Assembly: GCA_934427095.1 (NCBI GenBank)
Contig: CAKRYM010000014.1
Location: 1-17,868, forward strand
DNA: 17,868 nucleotides
From: an uncultured Bacillota bacterium
Lineage (GTDB): Bacteria; Bacillota; Dehalobacteriia; UBA4068
Reading direction: 5' to 3'
The notes below the pieces were generated by a model. That model had not been told where the DNA came from. It did no database searches and saw only the letters and a program-made list of their open reading frames with translations. How positions within the stretch are numbered: position 1 is the stretch's first letter; each line of letters opens with the position of its first letter. Below, piece after piece: positions 1 through 8,542 of this stretch. The position numbers and the translations under genes were made by a program.

Positions 1-129
1 GCCACGGCCCGGGTGCTGAATACCGACGCCACCTGGTACGGGGTGACTTACCCCGAGGATATGCCGGTGATTCAGGAAGCGGTGAAGGAATTGCGCCTCG
101 CCGGCCGCTACCCCCGCCGTCTGTGGTAA
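1..129 (+). CDS. Probable sugar-phosphate nucleotidyltransferase, C-terminal fragment
   Basis: Frame 1 is open from the window edge to a TAA at 127-129 and gives the last 42 residues of a protein that starts upstream. The tail contains the motif WYGVTYPEDMP followed by a short helix and ends in YPRRLW. From memory this matches the C-terminal end of clostridial proteins annotated as sugar-phosphate or NDP-sugar nucleotidyltransferases, where a W(F/Y)GVTYKED motif precedes a YPxxLW terminus. The catalytic N-terminal Rossmann-like domain lies outside the window, so the substrate cannot be judged. The coding assignment is firm because the frame runs directly into a rho-independent terminator. The family assignment is tentative. 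Confidence 0.5.
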   Translation, partial: ATARVLNTDATWYGVTYPEDMPVIQEAVKELRLAGRYPRRLW

Positions 130-142
130 AGGGACAAAACGA

Positions 143-175
143 AAAAACACCACCCCTTTTGGGAGTGGTGTTTTT
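143..175. terminator. Bidirectional rho-independent terminator
   Basis: The left arm (143-156, A-run then CACCACCCC) pairs with 161-175 (GGG, a bulged A, GTGGTG, then T-run), with a TTTT loop at 157-160. The A-run and T-run on opposite sides give a U-tract in either direction. That suits the convergent genes ending at 129 (+) and 184 (-). Confidence 0.85.
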
Positions 176-183
176 GTTTGCTT

Positions 184-1566
184 TTATTGATATTTTTCCA
201 CCAGTTTCCGGGCCACATACACACCGGAAGCGGAAGCCTGGGACAGGGAATGGGTTAAGCCGGAGCCGTCCCCCAGGGAGTAGAGATTCTCCACTGCGGT
301 CATGAGGTTTTCGTCTACTTCCACCTGGCTGTTGTAGAACTTCACCTCCACCCCGTAGAGCAGGGTGTCCTCATTGGCGGTGCCAGGGGCGATTTTGTCC
401 AAGGCATAAATCATTTCAATGATGCTGTCCAGCTGGCGCTTGGGCATGACTAGGGAAAGATCCCCTGGGGTGGCGTTTAAGGTTGGGCGGGTAAAGCATT
501 TTTCCATACGCCGGGGGGAAGAACGGCGGCCTTTGACCAAATCCCCGAAGCGCTGCAGCAACACGCCGCCGCCTAACATATTGGAAAGCCGGGCGATGTG
601 TTCCCCATAGCCGTTGCTGTCCTTAAAGGGTTCGGTAAAGCGGTTGGCCACCAGCAGGGCGAAATTGGTGTTTTCCGTTTTCAGGGCCGGGTCTGCGTAG
701 CTGTGGCCGTTTACCGTCACAATGCCATTGGTGTTTTCCGCCACCACTTCCCCTCTGGGATTCATGCAGAAGGTCCGCACCATGTCATTGTATTTCTCGG
801 TTTTGTAAACCAGCTTACTTTCATAAACCTCGTCTGTGATGTGCTGGAACACTTCCGCTGGCAGCTCCACCCGAAGACCAATATCCACCCGATTGCTCAT
901 GCAGGGGATGTGGAATTTCTCACAGAGGCCGGAAATCCAGCGGCTGCCGCTTCTGCCGCCGGTGAGCAGCAAATCTTGGCAGCGGAAATCCTCCCCGTCC
1001 GCGGTATGCAGGATAAAGGAGCCGTCTGCTTGCTTGTCAATGTCCAGGACTTCCGTGCGGAAACGGATGTCGATTCTTTCCTTTGTGTATTCGTAGATTT
1101 GCCGCAAAATTTCCACATTGCGGTCGGTGCCCAAATGACGTACCTTAGCGTCCAGCAAATAGAGGTTATGTTGTAAAGCCGTGGTTTTCAGGCTGCTGCT
1201 GCCGGTGGAATAGAGCTTGGCCTCGCTGCCGCCGAAGTTGCATAAGACGGAGTCCACATATTCCATGAGCTCCATGGCTTGGCCAACCCCTACTTTTTCG
1301 TGGAGATCTCCCCCGAATTTGGTGGTGATATTATATTTGCCGTCAGACAAGGTACCGGCGCCGCCGTAGCCGTTCATAATGTGGCAGGTGGCGCAGCGGA
1401 TACAAACCGGTGTTTTCCCCAAGGAGATGGGACAATGCCGCTGTTCCAGAGGGGCGCCTTTTTCTAGCATCAGTACGCGGGCGTTGTTTTGTCTTTGGGT
1501 TAATTCATAACTGGCGAAAACTCCTGCGGCGCCTGCGCCAACGATGATGATGTCATAATCCTGCAT
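184..1566 (-). CDS. FAD-dependent dehydrogenase (COG2509 type)
   Basis: A predicted soluble flavoprotein of 460 aa. An N-terminal Rossmann dinucleotide fold is visible: hydrophobic strand, GAGAAG at residues 10-15, and acidic E35 at the end of strand 2, the usual FAD ribose contact. A conserved GGAGTLSDGK block follows at about residues 65-75. A C-terminal FAD-closing motif, GDGSG with a following SQASASGVYVAR helix, covers residues 432-453. This arrangement is that of the uncharacterised FAD-dependent dehydrogenases of COG2509; the substrate is unknown. Cys45, 55, 58 and 61 form a C-x9-C-x2-C-x2-C cluster just before the glycine-rich block. The frame stays open upstream to 1929, but the start at 1566 is chosen because AGGAGG sits 9 nt before this ATG and a promoter lies just upstream. 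It is monocistronic and divergent from ileS. Confidence 0.88.
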   Translation of the reverse strand: MQDYDIIIVGAGAAGVFASYELTQRQNNARVLMLEKGAPLEQRHCPISLGKTPVCIRCATCHIMNGYGGAGTLSDGKYNITTKFGGDLHEKVGVGQAMELMEYVDSVLCNFGGSEAKLYSTGSSSLKTTALQHNLYLLDAKVRHLGTDRNVEILRQIYEYTKERIDIRFRTEVLDIDKQADGSFILHTADGEDFRCQDLLLTGGRSGSRWISGLCEKFHIPCMSNRVDIGLRVELPAEVFQHITDEVYESKLVYKTEKYNDMVRTFCMNPRGEVVAENTNGIVTVNGHSYADPALKTENTNFALLVANRFTEPFKDSNGYGEHIARLSNMLGGGVLLQRFGDLVKGRRSSPRRMEKCFTRPTLNATPGDLSLVMPKRQLDSIIEMIYALDKIAPGTANEDTLLYGVEVKFYNSQVEVDENLMTAVENLYSLGDGSGLTHSLSQASASGVYVARKLVEKYQ

Positions 1567-1609
1567 TGTCCTTTGCCTCCTGTTTTCTATTCCATCATTC
1601 CAACAACCC

Positions 1610-1638
1610 ATTATACATAAAAACACAGGCCCTGACAA
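1610..1638 (-). promoter_or_regulatory. Sigma-A-type promoter of the flavoprotein gene
   Basis: On the minus strand, -35 TTGTCA (1638-1633; 5/6 to consensus) and -10 TATAAT (1615-1610; 6/6) are separated by exactly 17 nt. It lies about 45 nt upstream of the start codon at 1566, with no intervening gene. Confidence 0.75.
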
Positions 1639-1681
1639 GAGCAGTTCTGGGAGAGAAACAGGGGGAAAATCCCGCTTACGC

Positions 1682-1710
1682 TTGACAAATGGGCGGATTA
1701 GCGGTTTAAT
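1682..1710 (+). promoter_or_regulatory. Sigma-A-type promoter of ileS
   Basis: -35 TTGACA (1682-1687; perfect) and -10 TTTAAT (1705-1710; 5/6) are separated by 17 nt. Transcription would start near 1717, leaving a leader of roughly 88 nt before the ileS ATG. That is too short for a classical T-box leader. Confidence 0.75.
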
Positions 1711-1738
1711 GATAGGTATAGGCAAAAAATCTGTCCGA

Positions 1739-1771
1739 CCCGGCTTTGGTAACGTATACCAAGGAAACGGG
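1739..1771 (+). other. Hairpin in the ileS 5' leader
   Basis: CTTTGGTA (1744-1751) pairs with TACCAAGG (1757-1764) around loop ACGTA, with one T-G wobble. CCCG (1739-1742) and CGGG (1768-1771) extend the stem across a small internal loop. No T-run follows, so it is not an obvious terminator. It could affect mRNA stability or translation, or be incidental. Confidence 0.4.
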
Positions 1772-1804
1772 CTGATACAGTTAGGGATGATGGAGGTTTC
1801 TGTT

Positions 1805-4800
1805 ATGTACGAGAAAGTATCCGCTGATCTGGATTTTGTGGCCAGAGAAAAGCAGATCGAAGCCTTTTGGCGGGAAAACCATATTTTTGAAAAAAGTATG
1901 GGCATGCGCCAGGGCGCACCAGTGTTCACCTTTTACGACGGCCCCCCTACGGCCAATGGTAAGCCCCATATCGGCCATGTCTTAACCCGCGTGATTAAGG
2001 ACATGATTCCCCGTTACAAGACCATGAAAGGCTATGACGTTCCCCGTAAAGCCGGCTGGGATACCCATGGCCTGCCGGTAGAGCTGGAAGTGGAAAAGCT
2101 CATCGGCATCAATGGCAAGGAACAGATTGAGGCTTACGGCATCGCCCCCTTCATTGAAAAATGCAAGGAAAGCGTCTGGAAATATAAGGGGATGTGGGAA
2201 AAGTTTTCCTATGCCGTGGGCTTTTGGGCGGATATGGACGACCCCTATGTTACCTATCATAATGATTATATCGAATCCGTTTGGTGGAGCTTAAAACAGA
2301 TTTGGGACAAGGGCTTGCTCTATAAGGGCTTTAAAATCGTGCCTTATTGCCCCCGCTGCGGCACGCCCCTTTCCTCCCATGAGGTAGCCCAGGGCTATAA
2401 GGATGTGAAGGAACGCTCCGCTGTGGTGCGCTTTAAGAAAAAGGATGAGGACGCCTATCTCTTGGCTTGGACCACCACCCCTTGGACCTTGCCTTCCAAC
2501 GTGGCGCTGTGCGTGCATCCGGAGCATACCTATGTTAAGGTACGCTATAACGATACGAAGCTGGGTAAGGACGTCATCTATTATCTGGCTGAGGCTTTGC
2601 TCCCCACGGTGCTGGGGGAAGGTGCGGAGATTTTGGACCGCTTCCCTGGCAAAACCATGGAATATTGGGAATATGAGCCCCTGTTCAATTTCGTTTCCCC
2701 CAAGGAAAAGGCCTGGTATGTCACTTGCGCTGACTATGTCACTTTAACCGACGGCACGGGCATTGTCCATATTGCCCCGGCTTTTGGTGAGGACGACGCC
2801 CAGGTGGGCCGGAAATACGGCCTTCCCTTTGTGCAGCTGGTGGACGCCAAAGGCTGCATGACCAAGGAAACCGATTGGGCGGGCATGTTCGTGAAAGAGG
2901 CCGACCGGCCTGTGCTGATCGCCTTGGAGGAAAAAGGCCTGCTCTTTGACGCGCCTTCCTTTGAACACTCCTATCCCCATTGCTGGCGCTGCGGCACCCC
3001 GTTGATCTATTATGCCAGAGAAGCCTGGTTCATTAAGATGACGGCGGTAAAGGAAAAGCTCATTGCCAACAATAACACGGTGAATTGGCTGCCCCCCTCC
3101 ATTGGCCAGGGCCGTTTCGGGGATTGGCTGGAGAATATTCAGGATTGGGGCATTAGCCGTGACCGTTACTGGGGTACGCCTTTGCCCATTTGGGAATGCG
3201 AATGCGGCCACCGGCATGCCATTGGTAGCATTGCCGAATTAAAGGAAATGTCTAAGAATTGCCCGGCAGAGATTGAGCTGCACCGGCCCTATATCGACGC
3301 CGTCACCATTACCTGCCCGGTCTGTGGCAAGGAAATGCACCGTGTACCGGAAGTCATTGACTGCTGGTACGATTCTGGTGCCATGCCCTTTGCCCAGCAC
3401 CATTATCCCTTTGAAAATAAGGAGATTTTCGAACAGCAGTTCCCCGCGGACTTCATTTCCGAAGCCGTGGACCAGACCAGAGGTTGGTTCTATTCCCTTT
3501 TGGCAGAATCCACGCTCATTTTTGACCAGCCTTGCTATAAGAACGTTATTGTCTTAGGCCATGTCCAGGATGAGAACGGCCAGAAAATGTCCAAATCCAA
3601 GGGCAATGCCGTGGACCCCATGGAAGCCTTGGAAAAATACGGCGCTGACGCCATCCGTTGGTATTTCTATATCAACTCCGCCCCTTGGCTCCCTAACCGC
3701 TTCCATGACAAAGCGGTGGTGGAAGGCCAGCGCAAAGTGATGTCCACCTTGTGGAACACCTATGCTTTTTATGTGCTTTACGCCAATATTGACCAGTTCG
3801 ACCCCACCCAGTACAGCCTGAAGAAAGAAAACATGACGGTCATGGACAAATGGCTCATGTCCAGGCTGAATTCTGTGGTGAAGGCCGTAGACGATCACCT
3901 GGATCATTACCGGATTCCGGAAGCTGCCCGCTCTATTCAAGATTTTGTGGACGAATTGTCCAACTGGTATGTACGCAGAGGCCGGGAACGCTATTGGGTG
4001 CAGGGCCTGACTGAGGATAAGATCACCGCTTATCTCACCCTCTATACCGCTTTGGTGACCATTGCTAAGGTGGCCGCGCCCATGCTGCCCTTTATGACGG
4101 AAAGCATTTACCGTAACCTGGTCTGCTCTTTGGACAAAACCGCACCGGAAAGCGTGCATCTTTGCGATTTCCCTGTGGTGGACGAAAGCGCCATTGATCC
4201 GGAATTAGAAGCCAATATGGAGCTGGTGCTCCAGGCCGTGACCCAGGGCCGCGCTGCCCGTAACGCCGCCAATATTAAGAACCGTCAGCCTTTGGCTCAG
4301 ATGTTCGTGTTGATGGACGCCGTTCTGCCGGACTCTTACGCGGCCATTGTCCAGGACGAGCTGAATATCAAGGCCTTGGACTTTGTGAAAGACAGCAGCC
4401 GCTTCATCCATTATCAGTTTAAACCCCAGCTGAAAGTGGTGGGCAAGAAATTTGGCTCCCGCTTGAATGAATTGCGTCAGGCCATGGCGGAAATGGATGG
4501 GGATTGGGCGAAAGATTGCCTGAACAAAGACGGGGTCATCCCTCTGACCCTGCCTTCCGGCCCTGTGGAATTGACAGCAGAGGACGTGATCGAGGAAACC
4601 GTGGCCAAAGAAGGCTTTGTGAGCTTCGCGGATAATGGTATGACCGTGGTGCTGGATACCAATTTGACCCAGGACTTGATCGACGAAGGCTTTGTGAACG
4701 AAGTGGTGAGCAAGTTGCAAACTATGCGGAAAGACGCAGGGTTTGCTGTGATGGATCATATCCGCGTGACTTACCATGGTAATGATAAGCTGGACGCCGT

Positions 4801-4939
4801 CATTATGGCCAATAAAGAGGCGATTGCCAAAGTGGTTTTGGCGGAATCCGTCAGCTGCCAGGAACCCGTTGGCTTTGTGAAAGAATGGAATATTAATGGA
4901 GAAACCATGCATATGGGGGTAGAACGCTGCGCAAAGTAA
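1805..4939 (+). CDS. ileS: Isoleucyl-tRNA synthetase, type 2 (IleS2)
   Basis: A cytoplasmic class Ia enzyme of 1044 aa that charges tRNA-Ile with isoleucine and edits mischarged valine. HIGH is at residues 55-58 in the context PPTANGKPHIGH. KMSKS is at 594-598 in GQKMSKSKGN. The motif RKAGWDTHGLPVELEVEK is characteristic of the long, eukaryote-like IleS2 class rather than the common bacterial IleS1 of about 920-940 aa. Four CxxC-like zinc modules are visible (CPRCG, HCWRCG, ECECG, CPVCG). The C-terminal anticodon-binding region ends without the IleS1-type zinc finger. Start: GGAGG at 1792-1796 lies 8 nt before the ATG; the frame extends upstream to 1682 only because it overlaps the promoter. 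IleS2 enzymes are known for natural mupirocin (pseudomonic acid) insensitivity. The gene is intact and monocistronic, with its own promoter and terminator. Confidence 0.97.
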   Translation: MYEKVSADLDFVAREKQIEAFWRENHIFEKSMGMRQGAPVFTFYDGPPTANGKPHIGHVLTRVIKDMIPRYKTMKGYDVPRKAGWDTHGLPVELEVEKLIGINGKEQIEAYGIAPFIEKCKESVWKYKGMWEKFSYAVGFWADMDDPYVTYHNDYIESVWWSLKQIWDKGLLYKGFKIVPYCPRCGTPLSSHEVAQGYKDVKERSAVVRFKKKDEDAYLLAWTTTPWTLPSNVALCVHPEHTYVKVRYNDTKLGKDVIYYLAEALLPTVLGEGAEILDRFPGKTMEYWEYEPLFNFVSPKEKAWYVTCADYVTLTDGTGIVHIAPAFGEDDAQVGRKYGLPFVQLVDAKGCMTKETDWAGMFVKEADRPVLIALEEKGLLFDAPSFEHSYPHCWRCGTPLIYYAREAWFIKMTAVKEKLIANNNTVNWLPPSIGQGRFGDWLENIQDWGISRDRYWGTPLPIWECECGHRHAIGSIAELKEMSKNCPAEIELHRPYIDAVTITCPVCGKEMHRVPEVIDCWYDSGAMPFAQHHYPFENKEIFEQQFPADFISEAVDQTRGWFYSLLAESTLIFDQPCYKNVIVLGHVQDENGQKMSKSKGNAVDPMEALEKYGADAIRWYFYINSAPWLPNRFHDKAVVEGQRKVMSTLWNTYAFYVLYANIDQFDPTQYSLKKENMTVMDKWLMSRLNSVVKAVDDHLDHYRIPEAARSIQDFVDELSNWYVRRGRERYWVQGLTEDKITAYLTLYTALVTIAKVAAPMLPFMTESIYRNLVCSLDKTAPESVHLCDFPVVDESAIDPELEANMELVLQAVTQGRAARNAANIKNRQPLAQMFVLMDAVLPDSYAAIVQDELNIKALDFVKDSSRFIHYQFKPQLKVVGKKFGSRLNELRQAMAEMDGDWAKDCLNKDGVIPLTLPSGPVELTAEDVIEETVAKEGFVSFADNGMTVVLDTNLTQDLIDEGFVNEVVSKLQTMRKDAGFAVMDHIRVTYHGNDKLDAVIMANKEAIAKVVLAESVSCQEPVGFVKEWNINGETMHMGVERCAK

Positions 4940-5002
4940 GGCTTGCGCTATCCTATGTGCGCTGTGTTTCTTTTCCTCCTGCATAGGGAAAAGCGAGTTT
5001 TT

Positions 5003-5045
5003 CGGGCTATGTCTACGGAATGCCGTGGACATAGCCCGTTTTTGC
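5003..5045 (+). terminator. Terminator of ileS
   Basis: A 16-bp stem (5003-5018 with 5023-5038, a single T-G wobble) has the tetraloop AATG and is followed by TTTTT at 5039-5043. It lies 63 nt after the ileS stop. Confidence 0.9.
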
Positions 5046-5059
5046 TTCTAAACGGGGGA

Positions 5060-5088
5060 GTTACAGCTTTCCTATTTTATGGTATAAT
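5060..5088 (+). promoter_or_regulatory. Extended -10 promoter of the surface-protein gene
   Basis: TATAAT (5083-5088; 6/6) is preceded by TGG, matching the TGn extended -10 element. A weak -35, GTTACA (5060-5065; 4/6), lies 17 nt upstream. The leader to the start codon is about 105 nt. A conserved promoter and RBS in front of a broken gene suggest that loss of the reading frame is recent, or is not real. Confidence 0.65.
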
Positions 5089-5199
5089 AAATACGGAGTA
5101 TTTTCCCTAGGGCTACAGGGCTTGGCCAGGGGCTTAGCCAGTGTTTTGGCGAGGGAAAGAGGAAAAGCAAAGAAAGGATTGTCCCAAGGAGGAAAGATG

Positions 5200-5766
5200 A
5201 TGAAAAAAGGAAAACTCGCGTTATTGCTTTGTTTGTGCCTTTGCCTATTGGCAGCGGTACTGATTCCCACGGTAGTCTTTGCCGCGGAAAGCAGCTTAAG
5301 CGAAACCCAAGTGCGCTATGTTCAGGCGGAGGATGCAGAGGACGTCAGCGTCTCCTTGCGCCTGCATGAGGATACGCTGGATAGCATTACCTATCAGGAC
5401 AGCGCCAGCGACGACTGGAAACAGATGACGGAAGGGACGGAGTATATCGTAACCGATGACCAATACACCTTCTCCGCCGCTTTTTTGAACCAGTTGCCTT
5501 TAGGAACGCTGACCATTTGTTTCCATTTGGTTTCCGGGGATAAGCTCTCCTTTACGGTCCAGCTGGAAGCAGAGGAAGACCAGGCCAATGATGCGGGCCT
5601 TTCCTTGAGATTGGGCAACGCGGACTATGACCTGACGGCTGACCCGGCTGAAGTGGAGTTTTCCTTGCAAGAAGGGGATCTTGGCACCCAGAAGGTGGAC
5701 ATCACCTTAACCAATACGGGCAAAAAGAAGCTGACGGATCTGGCTTTTGACATCGAAAAAAAATGA
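5200..5766 (+). pseudogene. Surface-protein segment 1: signal peptide, X2-like and start of ASH-like fold
   Basis: The N-terminus has Lys-Lys, a Leu/Cys-rich hydrophobic core and a plausible signal peptidase I site after VFA, before AES. A domain follows with the pattern SVSLRLHEDTL..DW..MTEGTEYIV....FLNQLPLGTLTICFHLVSGD, resembling X2-like Ig modules of clostridial surface and cellulosomal proteins. The next fold (VDITLTNTGKKKLTDLAFDIE) looks like an ASH or choice-of-anchor domain. The frame ends at a TGA directly after an A8 run (5756-5763). Removing one A continues the protein as IEKNDG through about 5899. Confidence 0.75.
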
Positions 5767-5908
5767 TGGTGTCTGCCAGCCGGATTTTGGCGGTACCTAT
5801 TATACTGCGCTGGAAGCTGGAGAAAGCTGGACGTTTTCTCTGCTGATCGATTTTACGGCTTTGCCCAGCGGCACAGATGCCTATACCAATACCTTCAAGC
5901 GATGGTAA
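5764..5908 (+). pseudogene. Surface-protein segment 2: continuation in frame 2
   Basis: This segment has no start codon of its own and is readable only after dropping one A from the A8 run. It gives NDGVCQPDFGGTYYTALEAG then ESWTFSLLIDFTALPSGTDA, completing the ASH-like fold begun in segment 1. The frame hits TAA at 5906-5908. Adding one base near 5899 (AAGCG to AAGGCG) joins it to segment 3 as YTNTFKAMVNELEEPL. Confidence 0.7.
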
Positions 5909-6195
5909 ATGAACTGGAAGAGCCCTTGAGCATCCCCATTTCTTTAAAGATCACACCTGCTGATTCCACCACGGTGATGGCAGGTGGTGAGGCTTTGGTG
6001 GCAGCAAAAGGCGGGGAAGCCGTCTATGCCCAAACAAACGCTGATGGCAATGTGATCTTTGCAGGCGACGAGGACAATTACCAGATCAAGCTGATCTGGG
6101 AAGAAAACAAAGATCCGGAAATCACCTTGAACAATGCTATCATCAATCAGGCGACGATGCCCTGCGGATATCCGATACTGTGTCCTGCCAGCTGA
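5902..6195 (+). pseudogene. Surface-protein segment 3: linker and start of beta-helix-like region
   Basis: Frame 1 again. It starts at an internal ATG that has no RBS, so it is not an independent gene. It reads LSIPISLKITPADSTTVMAG, closing one fold, and then opens a Thr/Ala/Gly-rich region with ITLNNAIINQ. Adding one G near 6151 (GCGAC to GCGGAC) continues it as INQADDALRISDTVSCQLIL in segment 4. Confidence 0.72.
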
Positions 6196-6977
6196 TTTTG
6201 GTGGGGGACAATACGTTGATCAGCGACACGAGAATCGGCTTGAATTGCAGAAACCTGACCATTGACGGCAGCGGGACTTTGTCGATTTCCGCCCCAGCCG
6301 ATTATGGCCTGCATGCTACCGGTTCTATGTGCATAAAAGACGGCAAAATCACCGCTGAAAGTGCAGAAGGAACCTTGCTTCTTTCCACGCTTTTCCAGAT
6401 GGAAGGCGGCTACCTTTCCAGTACAGCCACTGCGGAAGGATCCTGCGGGCTCGAATTTGCGGCGTCTGTTCTTTCCGGCGGTACCTTGATTGGTCGCGGC
6501 GACAGTATGGGCGTGTCTACCTTAAGAAGCGGCCCGGAAGTGCAAATCGGCCCCGGTGTCCATGTTTACGCCTATGCCAATAGCGGTAGCGGGATGAATT
6601 CCTATGATATAAACGTCAATGGCGGCAGTCTAACGGCCAGTAGCGTGGAAGGAGCCGCGGTGGCTACCCACATTACCTTTACTTCCGGCAGCCTGATCGC
6701 AGAAGGGAATCAGGCGCTGTCCAAGGCCCCCACCATTAGCGCAGATCCCTATGCTTGGCGCACGGATAAAGACGGAGAATATACAGACAGCGCTACCACT
6801 GCCTATGCGTATTCTGATACGCAAACCTATGTGGACTTCACCACTGATGATATCCCCACAACAGAACCCAGCTTGAGCCCAGAGAGCGTGGATTATGATA
6901 AAGCCACGGCCACCGCTGGGGCCAGCACCACCTTGTCCCTGACCGAGGTGGCGTTGGGAGAAAGGCCCCTTCTCTAA
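6152..6977 (+). pseudogene. Surface-protein segment 4: beta-helix-like domain
   Basis: The longest right-handed beta-helix-like stretch. Short strands repeat with turns such as LTIDGSGTLSI, MCIKDGKITAES, FQMEGGYLSS, LSGGTLIGRG, INVNGGSLTAS and FTSGSLIAEG, the pattern of carbohydrate-binding or polymorphic surface beta-helix domains in gut Firmicutes. It ends with ESVDYDKATATAGASTTLSL, the first strands of the next ASH-like fold. The stop at 6975-6977 follows an extra base in AAA (6961-6963). Removing one base gives LTEVALGEGPFSKTILAPGE in segment 5. Confidence 0.75.
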
Positions 6978-7371
6978 AACGATCTTGGCGCCTGGGGAAA
7001 CCGCTACTTTCAGCGTGAGCCCGGTTTTAGGCTTGGCAGCGGATGGGGAAAATTCCAAGACCTATGAAGGGAAAATGACGGTCAAGACCTCCGAGGACGG
7101 GCCCACGGCCAAAGCCCAGCTCTCCTTTACGGTACAGCCCATCCAGCGTGTTCTGGGCGTAAATCCCACGGAAAAAACCTTTGCTTCCCTGCCGGAAGGC
7201 TATGGGGAAGATGCTTTGGCGGAACAGATGTTTGATGTTTCCAATGACGGCAATGTGCGCTTGGACAATGTCCGGGTGGAACTCACCGGGGAGGATACAG
7301 ATGCCTTTGTCTTAGACGATCACCTTTTCACCACTTACCTGGAAACTCCGGAACACTCCCCTTCTTTGTGA
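6964..7371 (+). pseudogene. Surface-protein segment 5: ASH-like domains
   Basis: Frame 1. It completes one ASH-like fold (ILAPGETATFSVSPVLGLA ... AQLSFTVQP) and begins another (LPEGYGEDALAEQMFDVSND then GNVRLDNVRVEL). The frame ends at a TGA at 7369-7371. One missing G near 7350 (CCGGA to CCGGGA) restores LETPGTLPFFVTPALGLAEG in segment 6. Confidence 0.75.
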
Positions 7372-7751
7372 CGCCGGCCTTAGGCTTGGCAGAAGGGACG
7401 TACACCGCTACGGCAGTGGTCAGCGCAGACGATACCCCTGATGTGGAGATTCCCCTTTCCTTCACCGTGGGAAGAGGGACCCTCTCCTTCAAAGACGGCA
7501 ATCAATGGGATGTACCGGCCGGCGGAACGGAAACGGAAATCGACTCCATTGATTTGCTCACCGCAGTACAAGGCGGCGTTGGCCCCTATACCTTTGCCAT
7601 CGTTTCCGGCCCCGCTTGGCTCAATCTGAGCGAAGCAGGCCTGCTTACTGGCACCCGTCCTGCTACGGCAGAAGCCGCTACCACCGTCACGGTTAAGGTA
7701 ACGGACAGCGAAAACGCTACCGCGGAAAAACCCTTAATGTTGGGGAAGTGA
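7350..7751 (+). pseudogene. Surface-protein segment 6: ASH-like end plus putative-Ig (He_PIG-like) domain
   Basis: Frame 0. It finishes the preceding fold (TYTATAVVSADDTPDVEIPL) and then carries a cadherin/He_PIG-like module with the typical motif GGVGPYTFAIVSGPAWLNLS, then GLLTGTRP, then VTVKVTDSENATAEK. It ends after an A5 run (7726-7730). One more A gives EKTLNVGEVSESG, joining segment 7. Confidence 0.75.
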
Positions 7752-8542
7752 GCGAATCCGGCTTGTTTACCTTGACCTTCTATCCGAATGGCGGTCAAGG
7801 CGAAGCCTTTGAAGTGCGTATGGCCAGCAGTTATCAGCTGCCTCCTTGCTCCTTCACGCCGCCTACGGCAGACCAAACCTTCGTGGCTTGGGCAGAAGGA
7901 AGCGTAGACGGAACGCAGTATCAGGCCGGGGACATATATACCATCAGTGGTAATCAGGATTTCTACGCCATTTGGAGCGATACGCCCCAAAATACCGTTA
8001 CCCCTGATGAAACCACCTTTGATTGGAATAATGTCAATGACGGCATCTCCTTCTACATCGAAAGAACAGATGCTTCCGCCAATCTGGTAGAAGTAACGAA
8101 TGGGGAAGAAACCTTGACCCCAGAGGAAGATTATGAACAAGGCGTTAGCTTTGGGGACCCCTATGTGTGGGTAAAAGACAGTTATTGGCATGCACATGAA
8201 GGGGAAACCGTTACCCTGACCTTTGTGATGAGCAAGGGGAATAACCCCACGGCAGAAGTGGAAATCCCCTCTGTCTATGCAATCAGCATCAATATCGACC
8301 CTAATGCGGATGCGGGTTATGCTACGGTAGACGCCACCATTGTCCATTCCCCCTATTATGTATTGCAGGGTGAGGAGATCACCTTCTATGGCGGCGCTTA
8401 TGTGGGTTATGTATTCCGCCACTGGGCGGATGGGGTAAATATCTATCCAGATGAGGAATACACCTTCACCCCCTACCCAGGACTGCACCTTGACCGTGGT
8501 TTGCGAAGCGGAAGACTTTGCTTTGGCGGCAAGCCCCAATAA
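7731..8542 (+). pseudogene. Surface-protein segment 7: InlB-type repeat, X2-like and bacterial-repeat domains
   Basis: Frame 2. FTLTFYPNGGQGEAF ... FVAWAEGSVDGTQYQAGDIY ... DFYAIW is a Listeria-Bacteroides (InlB B-type) repeat. An X2-like fold follows (NVNDGISFYIERTDAS ... EDYEQGVSF ... TVTLTFVMSKGNNPTAEVEI). A bacterial-repeat domain comes next (VLQGEEITFYGGAYVGYVFR, HWADGV). The frame leaves the gene after a C5 run at 8469-8473. Removing one C gives YTFTPTQDCTLTVVCEAEDF in segment 8. Confidence 0.75.

Noticed and set aside
598..1176. A 192-codon plus-strand frame inside the flavoprotein gene
   Set aside because: Antisense to conserved FAD-protein sequence; no RBS and no family resemblance.
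1711..1804. T-box riboswitch upstream of ileS
   Set aside because: The leader is under 100 nt and there is no TGGNACCGCG-like T-box sequence and no terminator before the start codon.
4205..5032. A 275-codon open frame on the minus strand opposite the end of ileS
   Set aside because: It is antisense to a highly conserved gene and runs across the ileS terminator. Its His/Phe-rich composition is typical of a reverse-strand shadow, and it has no recognisable motif.
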